Shown: positions 1-6,500 of the stretch, in pieces
Layout: each line of letters begins with the position of its first letter
Numbering within the stretch: the stretch's first letter is position 1
Source: CAYGDT01 sp964348745
GTDB lineage: Bacteria; Patescibacteriota; Gracilibacteria; Peribacterales; Peribacteraceae
Length of the DNA stretch: 12,403 nt
Assembly (NCBI GenBank): GCA_964348745.1
Contig: CAYGDT010000042.1
Span: 1 to 12,403 of the forward strand
Direction: 5' to 3'
Notes under the pieces: generated by a model
Seen by the model: the letters and a program-made list of their open reading frames with translations, nothing else
What the model was told of the DNA's origin: nothing
Database searches by the model: none
Made by a program: the position numbers and the translations under genes

Positions 1-29
1 GGTTTCCTTGCTCGTACCCCCTCCCCCAA

Positions 30-50
30 CCCCCTCCCACAGGGAGGGGG
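30..50. repeat. GC-rich hairpin, 9-bp stem
   Basis: CCCCCTCCC (30-38) and GGGAGGGGG (42-50) form a perfect 9-bp stem around the loop ACA. A further C-rich run precedes it at 17-27. No good T-tract follows (only CTTTG), so this is more likely a dispersed extragenic palindrome than a classical terminator. The gene it might serve lies outside the window. Confidence 0.7.
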
Positions 51-92
51 CTTTGAACACAGCGAAATCTCGGCGTAGTCTCGGCTTCTGAT

Positions 93-317
93 GGCGGCGC
101 CACGTAGTCACGGAGCNNNNNNNNNNNNNNNNNNNNNNNNNNNNNNNNNNNNNNNNNNNNNNNNNNNNNNNNNNNNNNNNNNNNNNNNNNNNNNNNNNNN
201 NNNNNNNNNNNNNNNNGTAGCGACGCTTACACAATATTGGCGGCGCCACGTAGTCACGGAGCGTAGCGACGCTTACACAATATTGGCGGCGCCACGTAGT
301 CACGGAGCGTAGCGACG
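93..317. repeat. 46-bp tandem repeat interrupted by gap
   Basis: A 46-bp unit beginning GGCGGCGCCACGTAGTCACG and ending CACAATATT is complete at 239-284. It is preceded by partial copies at 93-116 and 217-238, on either side of the N gap, and followed by a 33-base partial copy at 285-317. The flanks fit one continuous array, so the gap probably hides more copies that the assembler could not place. No credible gene lies in 1-326; open frames here run through repeat and Ns. The last partial copy abuts tRNA-Gly and forms one arm of its 3' palindrome. Confidence 0.85.
117..216. other. assembly gap, 100 N
   Basis: Exactly 100 consecutive Ns. The round number suggests a placeholder and not a measured length. 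Both sides belong to the same 46-bp repeat. Confidence 0.98.
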
Positions 318-329
318 TGTACTACGTGG
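292..329 (-). repeat. palindrome joined to tRNA-Gly CCA end
   Basis: On the minus strand the tRNA-Gly CCA starts an inverted repeat. CCACGTAGT (329-321) pairs with ACTACGTGG (300-292), and inside it CACG pairs with CGTG with one bulged A. The loop is 11 bases. The sequence then continues as CGCCGCCA into the tandem array. A trailer transcript could fold so that the CCA is base paired. It may be a REP/MITE-like element or a trailer hairpin that affects 3' processing or termination. A related structure follows tRNA-Lys. Confidence 0.75.
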
Positions 330-403
330 AGCGGATGACGGGATTCGAACCCGCGACCTTCGCCTTGGCAAGGCGACGCTCTAGCCAACTGAGCTACATC
401 CGC
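327..403 (-). tRNA. tRNA-Gly (anticodon GCC), CCA encoded
   Basis: The reverse strand folds into a complete cloverleaf. The acceptor is GCGGATG/CATCCGC (7 bp), the D stem GCTC/GAGC, the anticodon stem TCGCC/GGCGA around loop TTGCCAA, and the T stem GCGGG/CCCGT around TTCGAAT. Anticodon GCC and discriminator U (position 330) both fit bacterial tRNA-Gly. The CCA (329-327) is genomically encoded. The tRNA lies downstream of the RSH gene on the same strand with 60 bases between. An obvious promoter is not clear; a weak TATCGT sits just 5' of the tRNA. Confidence 0.96.
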
Positions 404-463
404 AAAAACGATAGGCTGCCGAGAAATCCTAGGGCGTACTGCGTGTGTTTTCAAGAGGAACTG

Positions 464-1873
464 TCATTCTTTGCGGATCTCATCTCGAAGTTTTTGCCGT
501 GTCGACTTGTGCAAACACGCATCCAACCATTCTTTTCTGCCCAGTTTTTCTCTGGCAAATCGTGCCTCAACGGTATCGCCGTCCTGCAGTTGCGTACCGA
601 TGGGACGGCGACGGCCGTTGATGCACACTTCCTTGAGACGCAAAAGTTGCTTTGGATAGACGAGGCACACGAAATCCATCGCACTCACCGGTTTTTTAAA
701 GTGGTAGAGATTATTGTCATGATCAAAGATGGCGACATGGTCTTCGCGGAAATACATACGTAGAGCATCCTCAAACTGCTGCGGGGTAGACGCTTCCGCA
801 CGAAGACTCTGGAGGTTACGAAACAGATTCACGCGCGCAGGCTTCGAGCCCAGTGCATACATCGTCTGCTTGTACTCGCCGTGAGCCGCGGGACCGTATT
901 CACAATCCTTCTGCATTTCCGCCGTGCGGATCTGAATCTCAATCGGCAGGTCCGTCACACCGGGAAGCGGATACACAACGGAATGAATGGAGCGGTAGCC
1001 GTTCTCCTTGGGCGCACCGATGTAATCTTTCAGCTTGCCCGGCATAGGACGCATGATGGCATGCACGACACCAAGAGCCAGATAGCAATCTTCCACTCTC
1101 GGCACGATGATGCGCACGGCGAGCCTGTCTGTGAGCTCGTGAAACGCTCGATCTTTAAGAATCATTTTCCGGTAGGTGGAATATAGACCCTTCATCCGCG
1201 GGGAAAGCTCCGCATCAATTCCCTGTGTCTTCAAGCCGCGCGTTAGGTATCGGCACGTATGCTCCAGACACGTGTTATCGAGCGAGCTTGTGTCGCTATA
1301 TTGCTTGCGCAGTTTCGCGACTATCGTCGGTTGCAAGACCGGAAAACAGATGTCTTCCATCTCTATTCTCCATTTCTGCATACCGAGTCTTCCGGCAATC
1401 GCCGCATACATGTGTAGGGTTTCGAAGGCGATCTGTCTGCGGATCGTTCCGGTGAACCGATCGAGGTGCCGCACATCATTGACGCGGTGAGCCATACGCA
1501 ACGGCAGCAATTCCGGCTGTTCAAGAAAGGCGTCGATCACGGTATCAAGATCTCTGGTGCTTTCATCGATATGCAACCGACGCAAAGAATGCATCTGTGC
1601 AATCAGTTGCCGCTCGCGATCACCGATCGGCGCGCGAGAAAGAAGTTCCTTGCCGTCGGGATGCACGGGAAGATCGTGCAGCATGGCAACCGAAAGCAAC
1701 GCGGGGTCTCCCATTGCTTCCCCGAGTACTGATGCAACCTCCTGACAATGCATCGCATACGTCTCCCCGCTGCGACGCGCGAGCGCAGACAAATGTGCCA
1801 TGCAATACGCAGAAACAGGCTGCGGAACATGCGAGATATCGCTGCGCTGCAATTGCATTTTTGCGTTCTGCAT
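464..1873 (-). CDS. short RelA/SpoT-type (p)ppGpp synthetase
   Basis: A 469-residue RSH-family protein of the stringent response, transferring pyrophosphate from ATP to GTP/GDP. Residues 30-150 are a HD hydrolase domain keeping H42 and H66-D67. The usual ED motif after HD is replaced (HDLPVHP), and the conserved D of LADRLHN is His (H129 in AHRVND), so ppGpp hydrolysis is probably lost. The synthetase domain (about 225-335) looks intact: SPRMKGLYSTY, TDRLAVRIIV, KDYIGAPKENGYRSIH and IEIQIRT with E312. A TGS domain occupies about 379-439. The protein ends soon after, without the helical, zinc-finger and ACT regions of full-length Rel (about 700-750 aa). ATG 1873 was chosen because a -10-like TATACT lies 9 nt upstream; an in-frame ATG five codons later is possible. 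No Shine-Dalgarno sequence is seen. The family call is firm; loss of hydrolase is inference. Confidence 0.93.
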   Translation of the reverse strand: MQNAKMQLQRSDISHVPQPVSAYCMAHLSALARRSGETYAMHCQEVASVLGEAMGDPALLSVAMLHDLPVHPDGKELLSRAPIGDRERQLIAQMHSLRRLHIDESTRDLDTVIDAFLEQPELLPLRMAHRVNDVRHLDRFTGTIRRQIAFETLHMYAAIAGRLGMQKWRIEMEDICFPVLQPTIVAKLRKQYSDTSSLDNTCLEHTCRYLTRGLKTQGIDAELSPRMKGLYSTYRKMILKDRAFHELTDRLAVRIIVPRVEDCYLALGVVHAIMRPMPGKLKDYIGAPKENGYRSIHSVVYPLPGVTDLPIEIQIRTAEMQKDCEYGPAAHGEYKQTMYALGSKPARVNLFRNLQSLRAEASTPQQFEDALRMYFREDHVAIFDHDNNLYHFKKPVSAMDFVCLVYPKQLLRLKEVCINGRRRPIGTQLQDGDTVEARFAREKLGRKEWLDACLHKSTRQKLRDEIRKE

Positions 1874-1882
1874 AACAAAATA

Positions 1883-1888
1883 AGTATA
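1883..1888 (-). promoter_or_regulatory. -10 box TATACT for RSH gene
   Basis: Minus-strand TATACT ends 9 nt before the ATG at 1873, placing the transcript start 2-3 nt before the codon. No good -35 is seen. The hexamer fits a spacing seen at other genes in the window. Confidence 0.4.
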
Positions 1889-1926
1889 CAGATTACTGAT
1901 GGCAACGTAAGATCTTCTGCATGCGA

Positions 1927-2001
1927 GCCCTCATAGGCTAATGGATCAACCGCCGGCCTCCGAAGCTGGAGTTGCAGGTTCGATTCCTGCTGAGGGCACC
2001 A
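1927..2001 (+). tRNA. tRNA-Arg (anticodon CCG), CCA encoded
   Basis: The acceptor stem is GCCCTCA/TGAGGGC, discriminator A, with encoded CCA at 1999-2001. The anticodon stem is CCGGC/GCTGG with one G-T pair around CTCCGAA, giving anticodon CCG. The T arm is GCAGG-TTCGATT-CCTGC. The D stem is imperfect: GGCT against AACC leaves one C-A mismatch, unusual but tolerable. The gene overlaps the last 56 bases of the convergent tatD reading frame. Unlike the other two tRNAs here, no palindrome follows its CCA. Confidence 0.93.
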
Positions 2002-2761
2002 CTCGTAACCCGTAGAATTTTTCAGCATTCTGTGTCGTCACCCGGTCGACTTCTTCGTACGAAATACCTTTGAGTTGCGCGATCAGTTTCGCGATTTCGA
2101 CCACCATCGAGGGTTCGCAGCGTTTTCCCCGGAATGCTTCGGGCGCGAGATACGGCGCATCGGTTTCCACCATCATCTGACTGAGCGGACAGCGGGTAAT
2201 CGTATCGCGAACAAGCTGTAGTTTCGGGTACGTCGCCATACCGGTGAACGAAAGCAGGTATCCCCTCTTAACAAGATCCGAGACGCTCTCCCACTCCTCC
2301 GTGCAGCAGTGGAGAACGAGCGCAGGCGGAGCGACTTCGGCAATGATCATCGTGAGGTCATCGATGGATTCGCGGTTATGGATCACTGCGGGTAGACCAA
2401 GTTCCTTTGCAATCATCAGTTGCTCCCGAAATGCGCGAAGCTGATCTTCTTTCGAAGAATGCATGTAATGGTAATCCAATCCGATCTCCCCGACGGCCAC
2501 ACATTTGGGATGCTGCAATTCTTCCTTCATTCGCAATGCGCAATTCGCCATTCGCCATTCATTCGCAGCATGCGGGTGTACTCCTATAGTATAAAAAATT
2601 TGTTCATATTTTTCCGCTAATCTTCTGCAACGATCGGCTTCTTCAAAGTTATCTGCAATCGCAACAATACGATCGACTCCTACTGCGGCGGCGCGGGCGA
2701 GGACATCCGGAAGATCCTTGGAAAACTTTGCATCGGCGAGGTGGCAGTGACTATCAATCAT
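1946..2761 (-). CDS. tatD: TatD-family metal-dependent deoxyribonuclease
   Basis: A 271-residue TatD hydrolase (TIM-barrel metallohydrolase, DNase/exonuclease activity in characterised members; cytoplasmic). Visible ligands are H5 and H7 in DSHCHL, E92 in GEIGLDY, H128 in IHNR, H151 in LHCC and D201 in VETDAPYL. GVHPHA is at 60-65. The normal family end falls at NAEKFYGL (residue 252). The final residues (about 255-271, including GIEPATPASEAGG) are antisense to tRNA-Arg, and the TGA stop is complementary to the tRNA D-loop region. Residues about 66-78 are encoded by a GCGAATG-type simple repeat in the loop after GVHPH. ATG 2761 starts the family N-terminus MIDSHCHL directly; TATGAT lies 8 nt upstream and there is no Shine-Dalgarno sequence. 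The family call is firm; the substrate is not known. Confidence 0.95.
   Translation of the reverse strand: MIDSHCHLADAKFSKDLPDVLARAAAVGVDRIVAIADNFEEADRCRRLAEKYEQIFYTIGVHPHAANEWRMANCALRMKEELQHPKCVAVGEIGLDYHYMHSSKEDQLRAFREQLMIAKELGLPAVIHNRESIDDLTMIIAEVAPPALVLHCCTEEWESVSDLVKRGYLLSFTGMATYPKLQLVRDTITRCPLSQMMVETDAPYLAPEAFRGKRCEPSMVVEIAKLIAQLKGISYEEVDRVTTQNAEKFYGLRVVPSAGIEPATPASEAGG
2529..2567. repeat. GCGAAT/GGCGAAT simple repeat inside tatD
   Basis: On the coding (minus) strand, GCGAATG, GGCGAATG, GGCGAATT, GCGCATT and GCGAATG follow one another. They encode a short segment (NEWRMANCALRM) between the conserved GVHPH motif and the next helix. The reading frame is preserved. It looks like dispersed repeat DNA taken into a surface loop of the protein. 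Confidence 0.7.
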
Positions 2762-2765
2762 CGAC

Positions 2766-2793
2766 TTGCATCATACACAATTGCACCTACAAT
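2766..2793 (+). promoter_or_regulatory. possible promoter of FTR1 gene
   Basis: TTGCAT (2766-2771), a 16-bp spacer and TACAAT (2788-2793, 5/6 match) would start transcription near 2800, just before the predicted hairpins. It overlaps the divergent tatD -10. The -35 is weak. Confidence 0.35.
2770..2775 (-). promoter_or_regulatory. -10 box TATGAT for tatD
   Basis: TATGAT (5/6 match to TATAAT) on the minus strand ends 8 nt before the tatD ATG, predicting a leader of about two nucleotides. No clear -35 is present. Confidence 0.45.
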
Positions 2794-2803
2794 GACCGCA
2801 ACA

Positions 2804-2873
2804 CGTCTGACCGGCACAAAACGTGCCACCGGTACGTAAAACGTACCACCGCTCCGTGCGTTTCCTGCAGACG
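2804..2873 (+). promoter_or_regulatory. candidate structured 5' leader of FTR1 gene
   Basis: Outer arms CGTCTG (2804-2809) and CAGACG (2868-2873) enclose two tandem hairpins: GGCAC-aaaac-GTGCC (2813-2827) and GGTACGT-aaa-ACGTACC (2831-2847). The two are diverged copies of one unit (ACCGG..AC..AAAACGT..CC). The C-G pair of the first is T-A in the second, a compensatory change. A third weak CGC/GCG stem may lie at 2850-2860. The layout resembles a multi-branch RNA junction 8 bases before the ATG and could act in cis on the iron permease gene. No known riboswitch class is recognised; a purely DNA-level repeat is the alternative. Confidence 0.5.
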
Positions 2874-2881
2874 ATACTCCT

Positions 2882-3508
2882 ATGGCAGCACTCCTCATTA
2901 CACTCCGCGAAACACTGGAAGCATCGCTCGTTGTGGGCATCATGCTTGCGTTCCTGCACCGCACCAAAAACCGCAACTATAACCCCGTCATTTGGTTGGG
3001 CGTTGCTGCCGGAGTAGCAACCTCCATTGCCGCCGCCGCTCTGATTGCCCGCATCGGCACGTCTTTTACAGGGCGTGCGGAAGCGATCTACGAAGGAATC
3101 ATGATGCTCGTCGCAGCGATCCTCGTCCTCTCTATGGTCCTGTGGCTCTCCCGCAAAGGAAAGATGTTGCAGAAAAATATTGAGAAGAAAATGGAAGTAC
3201 ATCTGGCATCCGGAGCGCTGCTAAGCCTCTTTCTACTTGTATACACATCGGTGCTGCGCGAAGGGATCGAGACGGTCATTTTCCTGCAGGCTGCACTGTA
3301 CCAATCGCAATCGATAACCCAGAACATCGGCGCCATTGCCGGCATCGTACTGGCAATCGGTATCGCATGGCTTCTCTTTCGAGGCATGCTCCGCTGGTGT
3401 TCCATCGGCAAATTCTTCCGGTATACTGGCGTGCTGCTTTCTTTGTTTGCTATCAGCCTAATTGTCCAAGGAGTGCACGAGCTTTTTGAAGCGGGGTTGA
3501 TTGGTTGA
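2882..3508 (+). CDS. FTR1-family iron permease
   Basis: A 208-residue polytopic membrane protein of the FTR1/EfeU high-affinity iron permease family, importing iron across the cytoplasmic membrane. The two family REGLE motifs are recognisable: RETLEASLVVGI at 9-20, with Thr for the usual Gly, and LREGIETVIF at 125-134, canonical. About six hydrophobic segments are visible (roughly 4-22, 36-57, 68-89, 107-124, 147-167, 180-198). The protein ends at HELFEAGLIG, where typical EfeU proteins (about 270-280 aa) carry one more helix, so it is shorter than usual. No EfeO or EfeB partner is in the window. ATG 2882 matches the family N-terminus; no Shine-Dalgarno sequence. A structured leader lies immediately upstream. 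The stop is 7 bases from the convergent stop of the giant gene, with no terminator between. Confidence 0.9.
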   Translation: MAALLITLRETLEASLVVGIMLAFLHRTKNRNYNPVIWLGVAAGVATSIAAAALIARIGTSFTGRAEAIYEGIMMLVAAILVLSMVLWLSRKGKMLQKNIEKKMEVHLASGALLSLFLLVYTSVLREGIETVIFLQAALYQSQSITQNIGAIAGIVLAIGIAWLLFRGMLRWCSIGKFFRYTGVLLSLFAISLIVQGVHELFEAGLIG

Positions 3509-3515
3509 CGAATGA

Positions 3516-6500
3516 TTAGTGCAAAAATCCCCGTTCTCGAAAATATTCCACGAGTGTTTTTTGCGCCTCTCGCACCTCTTGCTCCGAAGCTTTTATAAAT
3601 CCTTTCTGTGTCAGGTAGGCCGCTATCTGATCGTGACGCATACGCGCAATATACGGATTGTCGGAGCGATACGTATCCGCGTATGTGCCAGACTCGGTAT
3701 CGTGTACACGCTGGAGGAAATCTGAATAGAGCTTTTCAAAGGTGGCGGAAGCCTGTTTCGGACTAACTTGATCGCCACCCTGGAAACGATATGTTTCCTC
3801 GATGATGTCACGCATGGTACCGCGGATGAACTCCATCTGCGTAGGGTTATCGCTCGTGAGAAGCAGCGCCAGATGATAGAAACTGAGCATTTTAGAAAGT
3901 TCAGCATCACTGTAGGCATCTTGTATTTGCACATTGCCTTGCCGTTGCAATGCATCACAAATCTTGGGGAATCGTGCCGCTGAATCTTTGAAGCTCTTTT
4001 GAAATACATTTTTAATCCCCCAAGCGCCTCGCGCGGTTTTCAATTGAGAAATGAGATCCGCAGAGGCATGGAATTCAATCGGGAGAAAACCGATGTTCTC
4101 ATCCAACGTGATCGGATACACACGCAGTTCTTCGATTATTTTTTCGGATGTTTCTTCATGTTCCTCCGGATGTGAAAAGAGCACGCTTGCGGCATATGCA
4201 ACTGCGCCCGTAATGGCAGCCCCTTTGAGAAATTCTCTTCTCTTCACACTGAGAAGAGGCTTCCTTTCTGCCTCGACCTGCTGCGGCATGATTTGACTCG
4301 TACGTGGTGGGCGAATAGCGGTAATCGCCGTCTCAAGTGTCGGATCTTTGGCGATATAGAGTTTTCGGACACGATCAACAAGGGCACAAAGTTGGCTCCA
4401 GTGCTCTCGTAGAAACAGTGCAAGATCTTCCGGTGGGCTCTGTGGTGTGATTGTATCCTCCTGCGCTGGGTCAATATCCGTACGATTGAATCGCGAAGGA
4501 GTACGCAAAACTGTTCCAAGTGGGCTCCCATCACGTAGTCTCTCGAGTTTTCTGCGAGCTTCTGTAAAATCCCAGCTTTGAATCGCATTATAGAGCTTCT
4601 CCAGATCCTGAAGCCCTGCAAGATATTGCATGCTCTTACTCGTCATGTCATCTGAATCGTAGGTTGCGCGCTTGCGCGTTGAGCGGGCAAGCGTGACGAT
4701 TTCATGGAGTTCATGGAGTAGTGCACATTCCGCAAGGAAGCTTCCATCGGGCAGCACGGCCGTAGAAGATGCTCTTTGCCATTGCGAAGAAACAGCATCT
4801 GAGTTTCGCATGCGCCGTACCGATCCTTCGATATCTCTGTCGAGGACTCGCCAGCGGGTCACTCCAGCGGGAACATCAATCTTCATACCTGCATTCAGAT
4901 CGAACTCTTCGGGTTCGTCGTCATCTCCTTGCTCCACATATGGCTCACTGGAGCCAAGAAGGAGAAGACGGAATTTTTGTTGAGTCGCGGTGAAAACGCG
5001 CTGCATAAAGCCTGCCGGCTTCGAGTTGTTCTTTTTTTGTTTGGGGAGATACAGATGCCCGTCGGCATCAAGATAGACGTATCCATTCACAACCGCATGC
5101 GCGTACAGCTCGGGAGCACCCTGAGAACTCGGATCATCCATCCCGAAACAAAATGTGATATGTTTTGCCGTCGTGGTGGGATTTCCATTGTTATCTTCAA
5201 GACAGATTTCCATCGTACGTTTCCCGCCGCCATCGATCTCCAGAGTGCTTCCAACATCAAAGATCGTCACCTCACCGCTATCGATACCATCTTCCATCTT
5301 TGTAACGAATGCTGCATCGGCATACGGACCGTTTAAGTCCGTCAGTCTCCCGGACCAGTTATCGAGTTCCTGCAAATGCGAGAGAAATTCATGGAAACGA
5401 TACTCGTAGAGACCGGTTTCCAAACCAAATGCATGGAAAAACGCCAGTATGCTGTGCCTCATCGCTTGCGGATGATCCGATATATCCGACTTGAGTACAC
5501 GCAACAGCAGACGCAAATCCTCGCACACTTCCCGCTCTGTCATAGTTCCCATGTTGCGTTCCAAGTTCCCCATGATCGTAGCGAGAGCGACGTCCGCCGG
5601 GCTGATCTTCTTTGCCGCTTCGAGCAATCGTCCTTGCTGTGGTGCAAAGTCTATTTGCTGCGCCCGATCGATAAGCTCGTGCTCCTCAATGGTGACAAAG
5701 CTTTCGAAACTCCCTCCGAGTTCACGCACGGACTGATATTTGCTCAGTAAGAATCCTGGAAGCAGTTTTTGCTCAACCTCAAGTTCCGAGACGTTTTCGC
5801 TGTGACGCTCCGCGGCGAGCGCGTCACCCTCCTGCCGCTTATAATAGTGGTACCCACGAGTACGCTTCGGATCAACTCTGTCGCGCAGAAACAGATCTTC
5901 TCCGAGAAGAATGTTTCGCATTCGCTCCATGTCGCGCTGCTTTGTACGATTCCATGCCATCTTGCTCCCCTTTCTACGAAAACGATTATAGAGCGTATGT
6001 GTGCTGTCGATATTGAGGTTATTTTCTTGCACATTGCGCTCCGCCAGTGCGCTGTAACGATCATAGAGACCCGAGAGCACCTGAGAAACCAAACTCTCTC
6101 TATCTCGTCCAAGCTCGCATATTTCATTTTCTGAAAGAAGTAAAATCTGAATGAGGTGATCCAGATGTTCCGCGACGCCTTCATCCATCCATCCAGGTGA
6201 CCAGACTTTATCTATTAATATTGCATCGCGAGACATCTGTACAACTTTTCTTATAGCACGCGCAATCTTTTCAGGATCCTCCATGTAATAGAAAAAATCG
6301 AGATCAATTTCCACAACATCCGGAGTCATTGCATCGTTATGAACGATGGCAGCATCTGGAACAATATTGTTCCCGGAGACAGTCTCTCGCTCAAGATCCA
6401 GTTGAAGCATGGTACCCCCTGCTTCCGGAACGCATTTCGGTATGACGCGATAACAGAAACCATCCATTTCTTCATCACCCCACTCGCTGCCAAGCGATTT

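Noticed and set aside
91..312. Open frame across the N gap
   Set aside because: Most codons are N or repeat; it is an artefact of the gap.
93..317. CRISPR array
   Set aside because: Copies are directly adjacent with no unique spacers and there are no cas genes.
254..454. Minus-strand open frame containing VAQLARASPCQGEGRGFESRHP
   Set aside because: This is the tRNA-Gly gene read as protein, with no independent support.
317..763. Plus-strand open frame starting MYYVERMTGFEPATFALARRR
   Set aside because: It is antisense to tRNA-Gly and the RSH gene; GFEPATF-type peptides are a known by-product of reading tRNA genes backwards.
2758..3202. Minus-strand open frames opposite FTR1
   Set aside because: They are shadows of a strongly recognised membrane protein gene.
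1946..3508. UGA recoded as glycine, as in Gracilibacteria
   Set aside because: TGA closes the RSH, tatD, FTR1 and ruvB genes at sensible places.
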